Counted from the first letter of the stretch, positions 33,387 through 45,239 are shown. The stretch: DNA of 64,000 nt from Arachis hypogaea (GCF_003086295.3 NC_092043.1:45350884-45414883); one strand, 5' to 3'. Numbers and translations: made by a program. The notes: generated by a model from the sequence alone, not told the origin.

Positions 33387-35828
33387 GGGCAATGCTACTG
33401 TGCTGAAGAAGAAATCTTTCAGCAGGTAAAGAAATGCGTTGGCGATTATAGTTGGTGAACGCGTGTTAGTGTTGGCACTGTACGCACTGACTGTATATGA
33501 TGTTTTGCAGTGGTTGCAAACAGTGCTCCACCTAATAATGTTTGTGTAATCCCATATTAACAATGATTATTTGGATTATAAATTTTTAATTATTATAACA
33601 ACCGAGTTGATTTTATTGTTGGAATTTGACTTTTTTATAGGTAGAAAGATTGGGCTGATTGGAGGTCATTGGATGAAATTATTCAAAAACAATCAATTAA
33701 TTTGACAATAAAACTTCTTCTTTTTCCTAATTTTGTTTCTTTTTTCTTGATACACTGATGTCCCTGTAAAGTACCAAAAAATAATAACAATAATAACAAC
33801 TTTTTATTTTTTTCCTTCTTGTTTTTATTTTTTTAATTAAATAATAATAAAAACAAATCTTTAGAACATGAAGTACCTTTTTAAACATAAAATTACACTC
33901 GCATAAAAATTTAGTATAAATATATTATGTTGTCTTCTTCATTTCAAAAACATACAATCATAATTCGGATTGTGTCGCTGTAATAAATTAATTTTTTATA
34001 GTCAAATTGCATGTCTCAGAATACTTTAACACTATGTTTGGTTTAAAAAAAATAAAAAAAATTTAAAAATGAGTGAAAAATTTTATTTTTTTTTGAATGC
34101 TAAAGAAAATAAGAAAAAAAATTGATATGAGTCTTACTAATTTTTTTTATTACAAGCAAAAAAAAGGAAAATAATATTATCTTATATGTATTTACAATAT
34201 TATTCATAGTTCTATTATTATTAATAATTATTAATATAAATTTAGTTTTAATAGTTTTAATATATTATTATAATAGAGTTTATATTTAAACATTATATAT
34301 GTATTAGATAAATAATTTAAATTAAATATATAAAATTATAATATTTTATAATATTTATAGAATGCAATAAAATATCAATAAATAAAAATATTTATATTTT
34401 ATTTTATTATAAAAATATTAATATAATTTTATACTATTATGATTTTTTTATTTATTTATTTTTTTCTATTTTTTCTTCTCTCATTTCTTTATTTTCTTTC
34501 CTATATCCAAATAAAACCTAATAAACGCAGATATTTTGTGATGTGTATTTAAAAAAAAAAATCTATGGTGTGAATTGGAAAAACATCCATACATATAGAT
34601 AGTGAAGTGTGTATACCAAGCAGTAACGCATAGCTTCGTTCTTCTGACTCGCATGGAGAACTGCAAACACAAAATGCTGCCATTATAGGTTGACACAAAT
34701 GTTGTCATAGTATAAAATATTATATACACATAAGATAAAATTACATTAATACTCTTATAATAAAATAAAATATAAGTATTTTTATTTATTTATATTTTAT
34801 TGCATTCTATGAATATTATAAAATGTTATAATTTTATATATTTGATTTAAATTATTTATCTAATACATATATAATATTTAAATATAAATCTCTATTATAA
34901 TAATATATTAAAACTATTAAAACTAAAAATACATAAAAGATAGTTTTTTTTTCCTTATTTTTTTGCTTGTAATGGAAAAAAATTTAGTGAGATCCATATC
35001 AAAATTTTTTTTCTATTTTTTTTAGTATTTAAACAAAAAAAATTTCACTCATTTTTTTATTTTTTTAGTTTCTTTTAAACCAAACATAGTGTTAAAGTGT
35101 TCTGAGACGGTCACAAAAAAAAATGTTTTGAGACATGCAATCTGAGTATAAAAAATTAATATATTACAGCTACACAAACCGAATTATGATCGTATGTTCT
35201 TGAAATGAAAGAGACAATATAATACATTTATGCTAAATTTTTATGTGAATGTAATTTTATATTTAAAAAAGTACTTCATGGTCTAAAGATTTGTTTTTAT
35301 TATTATTTAATTAAAAAATAAAAACAAGAAGGAAAAAAAAACAAAAAGTTGTTATTATTGTTATTATTTTTGATAAAATTTTTATTTTATTTTTGGTACT
35401 CTATAGGGACATCAGTCCATAAAGAAAAAAAACAAAATTAGGAAAAAAAAGAGAAATTTAATTGTATTATTATTGGATAATTTCAATCCAATGTCTTCCA
35501 ATCAGCCCAATCCATTTACATATAAAAAAGCCCAATTCCAACAATAAAATCAACCCAGTTGTTATAATAATTAAAAATCTATAACCCCAATAATCATTGT
35601 TAATATGGAATTACACAAACATTATTTGGTGGAGTACTGTCTGTAATCACTGTAAAACATCATATACGATCAGGGCGTGCCAACACCAACACGTGTCCAC
35701 CAACTATAATGTCCACCAACTATAATTACCAAAGCAGTGCCAACACCAACACGTGTCCACCAACTACAATTACTAACGCATTTCTTTACCTGTTGAAAGA
35801 TTTCCTTTTCAGCACAGCAGCATTACCC
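33387..35828. mobile_element. Mutator-like foldback element, near-complete palindrome
   Basis: The 2442-bp element begins GGGCAATGCTACTGTGCTGAA and ends with its inverted counterpart (GGGTAATGCTGCTGTGCTGAA on the other strand). It is flanked by a perfect 9-bp target duplication, TATTAAATA, at 33378-33386 and 35829-35837. The arms, about 33387-34440 and 34770-35828, are inverted copies over roughly 1.05 kb. Only some 330 bp of centre is unpaired. No transposase gene is present, so the element is non-autonomous. The 9-bp duplication and long terminal inverted repeats indicate the Mutator (MULE) superfamily. Confidence 0.88.
35677..35796. repeat. 60-bp tandem duplication in the right arm of the foldback element
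   Basis: GTGCCAACACCAACACGTGT begins at 35677 and again at 35737. The left arm has one copy, so the duplication came after insertion. Confidence 0.8.
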
Positions 35829-35837
35829 TATTAAATA

Positions 35838-36379
35838 TATCATTCATCTTATTTCTATAGAGAAAAAAATTAGCCTTCCGGTGCCAACTTGAACACCATA
35901 AATATCTATTTTCCCTCATCATCCTGTCACTAACGAAGTAACAACTCATATTTACAGGAAGGCTAAAGGCTGGCTCACTCCCTCACTCATTCAAGCACTC
36001 TCGTCTCCATCTTCTAACACTCAGTCAGGTCTCTCTCTCACTCCTTAATCTATTTGTTCGTTGAGCTTATATTTTTTCACCATCTGAAGCAAGCAGCACT
36101 GACCACAAATCTAAGAAAAGAAAAAATGCTCCTAATTAACAAACTCAAGCTTATTCACTATTCAGCACCTACCTATCTACGATTCTGGAATATTCTGCAT
36201 TCATGATTCTCTCCACCAACCTGTGATTACGATATTCTTATTTAACCACTTGAAACCAAAAAATAAAAAATAAAAAAAAACACACACCCCTACTGCTTTT
36301 ATATATCATTAAATAGTTGAATATTACAGTCAAATTTATAACAGTATATCCTTTATCTGATTCTGTAGATAAAGAAAAT
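35838..36379 (+). promoter_or_regulatory. SOX promoter and 5' leader
   Basis: Only about 540 bp separate the foldback element from the SOX start codon. CT-rich sequence at about 35975-36050 (CTCACTCCCTCACTCATTC) looks like a plant leader. A possible leader intron would run from after CTCAGTCAG (about 36026) to TTCTGTAG (36368), with exon sequence resuming 11 bp before the ATG. The splice interpretation is inference. Confidence 0.4.
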
Positions 36380-37579
36380 ATGCAGAGCGGGCGTGGTAAC
36401 GAGGTTTTCGACGTGATCATCGTCGGCGGCGGTGTAATGGGAAGCGCCACCGCGTACCACGCTGCAAAGAGGGGTCTCCGGACACTCCTCCTCGAGCAAT
36501 TCGACTTCCTCCACCACCGTGGCTCCTCCCACGGCGAGTCCCGCACAATCCGCGCAACGTACCCACAGCACCATTACTACCCACTCGTCATGGAATCTTA
36601 CACGCTCTGGCAGCAGGCCCAGGCCCAAATCGGCTACACCGTCTACTTCCCGGCCCACCATCTCGATATCGGCCCGGCTCAAGAACCAATCCTCCGCGCC
36701 GTCATCGACAATTGCCGCCGGCACGCCATGCCGCACGAGATCTTCAACCGCCGCCAGCTGGCGGCGAAGTTCCCGGGCCGCATCGACATGCCGGACGATT
36801 GGATCGGAATATTCAACCGCCTGGGCGGCATCATAAAGCCGACGAAGGCGGTTGCGATGTTCCAATCGCTAGCGCACAAAAACGGTGCAGTTTTAAAGGA
36901 CAAAGCTGAGGTAATCGACGTTAAAAAAGAGGGAGAAAACGGCGTCGTTGTTTTTACATCTAACGGCGAAAGTTATCGCGGAAGGAAGTGTGTTGTAACG
37001 GTAGGAGCATGGGTTAACAAGCTTGTGAAGAAAGTGAGTGGAGTTGAATTACCGATTCAGCCACTAGAGACTCATGTGTTTTACTGGAGGGTGAAGGAGG
37101 GGCACGAAGGGGATTTCGCAGTAGGGGGTGATTTTCCTACCTTTGCTAGCTGTACAGGGGAAGGAGGGATTTACGTGTACGGAACACCATCATTGGAGTT
37201 CCCGGGTTTGGTTAAGGTCGCAGTCCACGGTGGAAATCCGTGTGACCCGGATAAGAGACCTTGGGGTTCAGGGTATAGAGTTCAAGATTTAAAGAAGTGG
37301 ATTCAACATACGTTCATGGGCTTGGTCGATTCGAGCGAGCCCGTGGTGAAGCAGGCCTGCATGTATTCTATGACGCCAGATGAAGATTTTATTGTGGATT
37401 TCTTGGGTGGGGAGTTTGGGAAGGATGTGGTAGTGGGTGGCGGGTTTTCGGGTCATGGGTTCAAGATGGCCCCGGTTATTGGAAGGGTTTTAACTGAGCT
37501 TGCTGTTGATGGGGTTGCAAGTGGGGTTGACATCAAACCCTTCAGGATTTCAAGGTTTAGCATGAATTCTAGGATTTGA
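36380..37579 (+). CDS. Sarcosine/L-pipecolate oxidase (FAD-dependent)
   Basis: Plant SOX enzymes oxidise L-pipecolate (and sarcosine) with release of H2O2, in peroxisomes, as part of lysine and pipecolate turnover. The single 399-aa frame carries the Rossmann motif VIIVGGGVMGSATAYHAAKRG (12-32, GGGVMG at 16-21), HHRGSSHGESR (45-55), GGIIKPTKAV, PLETHVFYW, the segment ACMYSMTPDEDF with Cys327 as the expected covalent FAD site, and GGGFSGHGFKMAP near the end. The C-terminus Ser-Arg-Ile is a plausible PTS1 peroxisome signal. The start at 36380 gives the normal N-terminus just before the Rossmann fold. An in-frame ATG at 36317 would add 21 residues across a probable splice acceptor. The 5' half (36400-36860) is much more G+C-rich than the 3' half. 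Confidence 0.93.
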   Translation: MQSGRGNEVFDVIIVGGGVMGSATAYHAAKRGLRTLLLEQFDFLHHRGSSHGESRTIRATYPQHHYYPLVMESYTLWQQAQAQIGYTVYFPAHHLDIGPAQEPILRAVIDNCRRHAMPHEIFNRRQLAAKFPGRIDMPDDWIGIFNRLGGIIKPTKAVAMFQSLAHKNGAVLKDKAEVIDVKKEGENGVVVFTSNGESYRGRKCVVTVGAWVNKLVKKVSGVELPIQPLETHVFYWRVKEGHEGDFAVGGDFPTFASCTGEGGIYVYGTPSLEFPGLVKVAVHGGNPCDPDKRPWGSGYRVQDLKKWIQHTFMGLVDSSEPVVKQACMYSMTPDEDFIVDFLGGEFGKDVVVGGGFSGHGFKMAPVIGRVLTELAVDGVASGVDIKPFRISRFSMNSRI

Positions 37580-38342
37580 TTTGACAAAATTGATGTTTAT
37601 GTGAACGGCCCATGCAAAATTAGACTTTGAATCTGTGGAGTTGAGTTGTGAGATTGCATGATCAAAATAGCATTTGCCATACGTTAATATTCTCCTTTCC
37701 ATTTTCATGTACTAATAATGTATTAGTCGTACCTATGCTTGGTTCTTTGTGATGTGTTGTTTGTTTTGTTCTTTAAGTTGTAGTGGTAGCTGGTTGTGCC
37801 GTCTTGTCTGGCCAAGTTGCAATAAAGGCATGTGAATGGAGATTGAAAATTGAAATATAATAATAATTTGGTAGGGAAGCTTTTGTGATTTTGTCCTTCT
37901 TTTGTTGTCTCTTTTGACCTCGTGATATTCTAATTTTAGAGGCACATTTTTTTTAATACCAATAATTATCCAAGTCGGTTCTAAATATTTTAAAAACGTA
38001 TATTTTAGTCTAAAAAATTAATATATAAATCAATTTCTAAGATTTTATTCTGACAGACAAATTAATTTTTAGTATATTTTTCAACAAAGTAATTACCTAG
38101 ATCAATTTTTAAGAATTTTAAAAGGGGACATTTTAGTCTCTAAAATAAATTAATACACAAATCAATCCCTAACATTTTTTTCCATCAAACATAATAGTAT
38201 TTCGTCCAAAAAATAAAATAAATTATTATTATTATTATTAATTAAATAATAATATTGTACCATAATTTTTTTGTATTTTTTAGACAAAAATAATAATAAA
38301 TTTATTCATTAAATTCTTATATATGTATTTATAATATCAAAA

Positions 38343-38383
<41 letters not shown>

Positions 38384-39626
38384 CACTCAATAATAATAAT
38401 AATAATTAATAAAATTATTAGAGATTATTCTATAAAAAAATTTAAATTAAAATTATTTGATATTTTTATATTTAATATAATTAAAAGATGTCCTATTTTA
38501 AAAAACATGTTTGTATTAAAAAAATATTTTAATTTAGATTTCAAACTTCAAAACATTATTATTCACCTTACTTGTTTCTAACGAAAAGAGTGTATTAATA
38601 TCTTAATGTCATCATCCACATATACAAAGCTAAGTTAATAATAATAAAGTTCGACAGATAATAAAAATAAAAAGGACAGGAAACTGTTATGTCTGACAGA
38701 GAAAAATGTTGGGATTGCTCTATGTATTAATTTTCTTTGAGAACAAAAATGTCCATTTTTAAAATTTTTGGGAACTAATTTGAATAATTACTCAATTAAA
38801 TTTTAAATGAGAAGAAGCATAGAATATCGTCAACATTTATTATTTTTTTATATTAGTTAATCATCAATATTTAAAAGGTGTAATATTATATATTTAAATT
38901 TTTTTATAAATTAAGTCTAACTAATTTAAACAATAAGATTTAGAATAATATTAGACATAATTGATTTTTATTATATGAGACTAATTTGGTTGAATTTGGT
39001 TAATAAAAATATCTAGATGTGTAGTATTATTCTATTTAAAAGTATGAGATAAAGTATGATGTTAGATTACTAGAATAAAAAAATTATATTAAAAAAATTG
39101 AGTTAATAATTAAATGATAGCAAAAAATAATAAAATTTGATAGTGCTTTGTATTTTTCTTTAAATAAATATAGAAATTAACATTTTTAATGAATTCATTT
39201 TAACAAATTTTTTATTATATTATTAAAAGTATTTTTTAATTTTTATGGTTTAAAAATTTCAAGGTTTAATATTAGAATTTATATATATAATTTAAAATAA
39301 AATAATAATTTTAAAAAATTAGTTGATATTAATTGAAAAATTAATTTATTAATTCAATTATAATACATTATTCACAAGAATTTGCTTTGGAAATATAGAA
39401 AATTAATTTTTTACAAATTTGTTATTATTCTAAATTTCTAATGGAGTAAGGTGAATATTTCCCAGTCATGCAATGGTGGCTGGCACTGGCAGGCCCCTCG
39501 GTTGGATATGGTGAGTCAGCATCTATTCACAAAAGTGTATATGTATCTATACTTTTAGTTTTAGATAGGCCGCAACTTAAATGAATTGCTCATTGTCTTT
39601 GACTGAAGTTCGATCATGTGTCACAT
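37580..39626. other. SOX 3' flank and A+T-rich intergenic DNA
   Basis: The 3' UTR probably occupies the first 200-300 bp. Related segments at about 37985-38060 and 38100-38180 form a diverged tandem repeat (ATTTTAGTCT...AAATCAAT). No further gene seen. Confidence 0.5.
38344..38381. repeat. (TA)n microsatellite
   Basis: About 19 uninterrupted TA units. Confidence 0.95.
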
Positions 39627-39728
39627 TTTTTGGGTCAATTTACTATATTAAATAATATAGGATCCAAATTTATTAGAATCCATAAAATGAAAAATGAATA
39701 CTAAAATATTTTTTTTTTATAATTCATG

Positions 39729-39919
39729 TAAACTGCGATAGGGGTCTCGTGGTTAAAGAATACACGTAAACGAATACACGTAAATGAATACACGTAATTT
39801 GTTATAGAGGTGTTGCAGATTACGTGCTAAGACAAATAATTATAAACCGCGACATGGGTATCGCGGTTTACATGTGGATGAATAATGTGTACAAACCGCA
39901 AAAGAGGTGTCGCGATTTA
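39729..39919. repeat. Four palindromic modules in the left TIR
   Basis: Four roughly 28-bp modules of the form TAAACCGCGA-N8-TCGCGGTTTA lie at 39729-39755, 39795-39822, 39843-39870 (perfect 10-bp arms) and 39892-39919. The others carry a few mismatches. Each could form a hairpin or bind a dimeric protein. Confidence 0.85.
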
Positions 39920-40065
39920 TGCGTAAGTATAAATACGCCGAAGGGGTCTCGCAGATTACATTTGTGTTGGAGATAAAAAATTTTAGAGAGAGAATGAGAG
40001 GTTTTCTAGAGAGAGAAAAATAGAGAAAAGTGTGGTTGAGTTGAGTTGAACTCGAAGCCGGGACC

Positions 40066-42668
40066 ATGGCGAAAGCACGCAGTCTTTAAAGGCTCAACGG
40101 CGTTGCGCACGTTGCTGACAGCATAAACGAAGAGGTTAGTTTGGTTATTTTAAGTTAATGTATTTTGTATAATATTTTTCGTATTACTGTGATTTAGGTA
40201 TTTAAATTTAGATTTAAATTATTATTTTTAATCATAAAATGTAGTGTTTAATTAATTTAGATTAAGGTCTTGAGTCGTTTATGCCTTTCATTGAATTTTG
40301 TGATTAGAAAATAGGAACTATACGTTACCTGTTTAAACTTTAATATTATATTTTTTTGTATCACATTACTTTAAATTCGTGTTGGTTTTTTTATATGTTT
40401 GGTTTCTTCTGTCACATGCTCCAATCGACTGGGTTTATTTATAGTGTCCAGAGGCAGCAGAACATGCCTCTGCATGACAGGATCGTACCGTATCTGGAGA
40501 GGGCCAATTTGTACCACCTGGCAAGGCTCAACGCCAGGTGGTTTTGGTTGGACGAGCCATTAGTCAGCGCTTTCATTTAGAGGTGGCGTCCTGAGACGCA
40601 TACATTTCATATGCCCTTTGGAGAGTGCACTATCACGCTGCAGGATGTAGCATACCAGTTGGAGCTGCTTGCGGATGGTTTACCTGTATTCGGGTGCCTT
40701 AAATATTTTGAGAAGTTTATGGAAGAAAGCAAACCGGCGTGGGAGTGGTTTCAGGAACTGTTTGGCGAGCTTCCACCATAGAATAAGGTCAAGCAGTATA
40801 CGGTCCACTTCAGCTGGTTTCATGAGAGGTTCAGGGTGCTGCCAGATGATGCTACGGAGGAGACCGTACGCATATATGCACGGGCTTATATTATGATACT
40901 GCTTTCCACTCAGTTGTTCGGTGACAAGAGTGGAAACCGGGTTCATATACGGTGGTTGTTCTTTATGGCGAGACTTGATGATATGGGCAGTTATAGCTGG
41001 GGGTCGGCAGTGTTGGCCTGGCTATATCGTTGCATGTGCCGGGTGGCCAACAGAAACGTGACGAACTTGGCAGGCCCCCTGCAGCTACTGCAGTCATAGA
41101 TTTTCTGGCGTTTTCCTAGCCTCAGGTCGCGGAAATTCGACACATATTCCTTCCCATTGGCTTCCAAGTATACATATCTGTACAGTTAGACTTGAACTGT
41201 AACTTTTTTTATTATGGTTCTACCTGTTAACATTGTATAACATTGTATTCGTTCAGGTGGGTCACCTACTTTCCGGCATCTGACCGCAAGGAGGAGAGAG
41301 CCATCCGGTGTCGCCTAGCGTTGGACCGATTAGGTGATCGAGATGTAAGTTTATTCATTTTGTTTCAATTTTTATCTAGTTCTTAACTATATATTTGTTA
41401 GTTAATGGACTAATAAATGTATTCTATAAACATATGTAGATTGTTTGGGAGCCTTATGCTTCAATCGATGTGATGACTGTTGTTCATCTAGAGATTCTCA
41501 CAGAAGAGCACAGTCTGTTGTGGTGTGCATGTACTTGTTTGATATACTTCGCCGTCATTGAGTGGCACCAGGTGGATAGAGTGCTGCCACAGTTGGATGG
41601 CGTTCAGCATGAGCTTGAACTGACTTCAAATATAGACTGGATCCATGCCAAAGATGGGAGGGGTGGGGACAGATGATTCCCAAACTACTATCAGGTATGA
41701 CACCTTAGTTGGAAGAACATGGTTGATGCTGTCCTGAGTATCCCCCGGGTGCCTGATCCCGGGCCGTCCACAGACTTTCTCCGATGGTGGTACAGAGTGG
41801 CCCATAGGTTTCTGTCGTCGAATTCTTTGATTGCCGATCCTTGGGTCGAGGAGATCAGGATGTTGTTCAGAGAGGGTCATCACAGGCGCCTTCTAGGGTA
41901 CCAAAGCCAGATGTGCCAGATAACAGGCGCGTCGAGCGGCGATGACGCGTTGGTACCCGGACTACAGACGGGGAATGGCGATGACTGGATGACATGATTC
42001 AGGATGACAAATCTGGTGGCGACGGAGTGAGACATGCTGATCACCGTGTTCGGCGTGGCCGTCTTCAATGTCGGGATGGTTCATCAATGGTCGCATCTGG
42101 TGGTACTGGTGATAGACCCGCTGAGCATGCAAGGGCGGAGACCCAGGAGGTACCTCTTACACATGTTTCGAGCTCCCAGATATACCATGAGATCCATGGC
42201 TAGATGTATGATGAGATGGTGGGACCGACTTTCATGATGGATATGGACCACGAGGTTGGGAGTTCACAGTTCTATTCCGACTTTGTAGATCTCATCCGAG
42301 ATGACGACCCTTTGCATTTTCAGCAGTAGACCCCACAGGATCAAGTGCCTGAGACCTAACCCCAGATGGACGTTACATAGGGGTACTGCCCAGATATGGA
42401 GGATATGCAACGGTACCAAACGCAGATGTCTGACCCTCATGGATTCCAGCCCTAACTACATGTAGACCTGAATGAGCCTGCTGACAACCCGTATGACAGT
42501 TGGTTGGGCATGGGAGGGACGCCTGCATCCGCATATGACGTGGGCATGCCAGTCGATCCTCCAGCACAGCAGTGCCAGAGGCCAGCGAAAGTGAGACAAG
42601 CCGCTCGATGTGGTACAGGGTCGCATCTCATGGGCGCATTTGGACATGACTTTGACGAGGAGCCATAG
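40066..42668 (+). pseudogene. Plant mobile domain (PMD) protein pseudogene
   Basis: PMD proteins (also annotated as aminotransferase-like PMD or 'serine/threonine phosphatase 7 long form homolog') are domesticated or transposon-borne plant proteins. The frame resumes across plant-like introns: a first exon at about 40066-40134 (GVAHVADSINEE), then from about 40450 RIVPYLERANLYHLARLNARW, RWRPETHTFHMPFGECTIT, HIRWLFFMARLDDM, WGSAVLAWLYRCMCRVANRN, then VIEWHQVDRVLPQLDG and KDGRGGDR. A low-complexity tail includes VDLNEP-like sequence and ends near 42668. In-frame stops occur in exon 1, at 40578-40580, 40779-40781, 41097-41099 (TGG to TAG) and 41674-41676 (TGG to TGA), and again shortly after. 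The product cannot be made. Confidence 0.85.
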
Positions 42669-42851
42669 CTTACTATTTTATGTCTTCATTGATGATACCT
42701 ATGTATGTCGGATTTGTCATGTACCTTTGTATTATATGTGTTTGTAGTTTGTACTTAGTTTATTTCCATTGAATTATGTGTGTGTAATGTATGTTTTTGT
42801 TAACCATAGACACACTTTATTTTGTGTTTATGCAAATTGCTCACTAACGCA

Positions 42852-43015
42852 TAAACTACGACACCCCCCTCTCGCGGTTTATGCACATTATTCATCCACA
42901 CGTAAACCGCGACACCCCTGTCACAGTTTATGCTTATTTGTCCTAGCACGTAATCCGTGACACCCTATAGCAGATTACGTGTATTCGTAAACTATGAGAT
43001 CCCTGTCGCAGTTTA
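42852..43015. repeat. Four palindromic modules in the right TIR
   Basis: Counterparts of the left modules, in inverted order, at 42852-42881, 42903-42930, 42951-42977 and 42988-43015. Each keeps the TAAACCGCGA-like arm, a C-rich centre (CACCCC) and a CGCGGTTTA-like arm. Confidence 0.85.
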
Positions 43016-43120
43016 TATAGATTATGAAAAAAATACATTTTAATATTTATTTTCTATTTTATACATTCTGGTAAAATTGATTTCCATATTATTTATTATA
43101 TTAAAATCCCCCATTTTTTA

Positions 43121-43805
43121 GGTAGTGTTTGTAAATAGAAATCAAATTGGGATTTGGATTAAAACTGCAGACTTAGTATTATATTTGATAATAAAAATAT
43201 TATTTGTATATTAAAATCAGTTATTAAATTATTTACATATAAATATATTTAATTTAATTTATTTTTAATATATATTTATATTTTAATATATATATTTTAT
43301 ATTAGTAACTAGTTAATTTTAATGTATAAGTAGTATATAGTCTATTTGATAATTAAGTATTAAAATTAAAATTTTAGTTTTGGATATAAAATTTAAGTCT
43401 TTTTAATATTTTCACAAAGAAAAATTATATGAGATTGAAATTTTTTAAAACAGAAATTGAAACTTTAATAATATTTATTTTTAAAATTATTTTTATTTAA
43501 TTTTTTAAATTTTAAATCTAATTCCATTTTTTTATAAGATATTGAGACATAACTCTATTTTATATATTTTATATCAAATACAATAAATTTTTGTCTCTTA
43601 ATTTCTATGTCCTAGTTTTAATTTTTCTTACAAACATAACCTTAGTAAACACGCATTCAAAACAAATGAGTAAGTAAAATTATAGTTTACTCCTTCATCT
43701 GTTCTACACCTCTAATTTTATTTTAATTGTTTTTTTAACATGGGGTTCAACACAGTAAAGTGGCTTATTAAAGGCGGACAAAACAAATAGAACATAAAAA
43801 TAAAA
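43121..43805. other. A+T-rich intergenic DNA, nothing seen
   Basis: No open frame with a recognisable product. Ends at TAAAA (43801-43805), the left flank of the LTR element. Confidence 0.55.
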
Positions 43806-45200
43806 TGATAAAGATATAAGAAATAAATAAGAAGATAAGAATTCAAACCGAATAAAGAAAGATACATTAAAATTGAATAGAAATTAAAAGAATAGATTAA
43901 AATTGCGTACAAAGAAAATCATTCTACTTTCTATCTAATTTATCGATGCAAAAAAAAGGGACTTCTCTACCTAAACTGTCAACGCCATATATTGGGAATT
44001 GAATCGAAGGGACTCCTCAACCTTCTACCCAATTCCCCGATACAACAAGAGAGGGACTCCTCAACTTCAATTGTCCACATCATAGTTTTATCACGAAACC
44101 AAAAAAGGGGTTTTGAAACCTCTAAATCATTCTATACTGTGAATATCCTAGTTTATGAGGTATTTATAACATCTTATTAAATTAAAACAAAGAAAACCCT
44201 AAAGCTCATAAACATAAGACCCAATCTAATAATTAAATAAACAAAATTAGAATACATCAAATTAAATTAAAACATTCTAAAAATATAAACTAATATCTTT
44301 TAAATAACATTTGAACCATTCATATCACGACCATTTGAATCACGTTTCATTTTCCTCCTCTTCGAAAAAGATTCGTCCTCGAATCTTGTAGGTGGAATAA
44401 AATAGTATATGAAAAGGGCAATAATTACAAGGAAGATAATTTTTTTATTTTTTTCTTCTTTCTTTTTTGTATTTTTTACCTTTTTTTTGCACTTTATGAT
44501 TTTTTTTTATTTTTTTAACAATAATAAAATACAAATGAAAAATAAGAACCAAGAACTTAAAAAAATTCACAATAGACACTGGACTCTTTTTCTTATGATA
44601 AAAGAATAACAAATATAGATTAATAAGAATTAATCTAAAACCTGAGTTCTGATACCAAATGATAAAGAATTAAGAAATAAATAAGAAGATAAGAATTCAA
44701 ATTGAATAAAAAAATACATTGAAATTGAATAGAAAGAAAAGGATAGATTGAAATTGAGTACAAAGAGAATCACTCTACTTTCTATCCAATTTATCGACGC
44801 AACAAGAAAGGGACTCCTCTACCTATCCTGTCAACGCCATAGTTTGGGAATTGAATCGAAGGGACTCTTCAACCTTCTATCCAATTCCCTGATACAACAA
44901 GAGATGGACTCCTCAACTTCAATTGTCCACATCATGATTTCATCACGAAACCCAAAAACGATTTTAAAACCTCTAAATCATTATATACTATGACTATCAT
45001 AGTTTATGAGGTATTTATAATCTCTTATTAAGTTAAAACAGAGAAAACCCTAAAGTCCATAAACATAAGGCCCAATCTAATAATTAAATAAACAAAATCA
45101 AAATATATCAAATTAAATTAAAATATTCTAAAAATATAAACTAATATCTTTTAAATAACACTTGAACTTTTCATATCACGAACATTTGAAACACGTATCA
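43806..45200 (-). mobile_element. Small non-autonomous LTR retroelement (TRIM-like)
   Basis: Two direct repeats, 43806-44349 (544 bp) and 44660-45200 (541 bp), about 90% alike by eye, flank a 310-bp centre. Read on the - strand, each repeat starts TGA.ACGTG and ends TATCA (TG...CA). Directly after the right-hand repeat (the 5' LTR) comes TTTGGTATCAGAACTCAG (44642-44659), a match to the tRNA-Met primer-binding site. Directly before the other LTR lies GAAGAGGAGGAAAA, a polypurine tract. Flanks TAAAA and CAAAA could be a 5-bp target duplication with one change. The centre codes for nothing, so the element depended on enzymes from elsewhere. The LTRs are longer than those of classic TRIMs. Confidence 0.85.
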
Positions 45201-45239
45201 CAAAAAAAATTAAAGTTATTTCATTGTCATCTTTGGCAT

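Larger units (their letters stand above)
39627..43120. mobile_element. 3.5-kb TIR element carrying a plant-mobile-domain gene
   Basis: The ends (about 39627-39925 and 42840-43120) are inverted copies some 290 bp long, diverged but alignable from a TGGG-like outer end inward. The interior holds a broken PMD gene in forward orientation. No transposase (MURA, hAT or CACTA type) is recognisable. PMD genes are known to travel with Mutator-like and Ty3/Gypsy elements, so a MULE-type element is the best reading. A clear target duplication was not found, and the outer limits are accurate to about 10 bp. Confidence 0.75.

Noticed and set aside
36317..36379. N-terminal extension of SOX
   Set aside because: The stretch is A+T-rich, crosses a likely splice acceptor (TTCTGTAG) and is not found in the family.
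39729..43015. CRISPR-like array of palindromic repeats
   Set aside because: The modules sit in two mirror-image clusters at the ends of a plant transposon, spacers are irregular and no cas genes exist.
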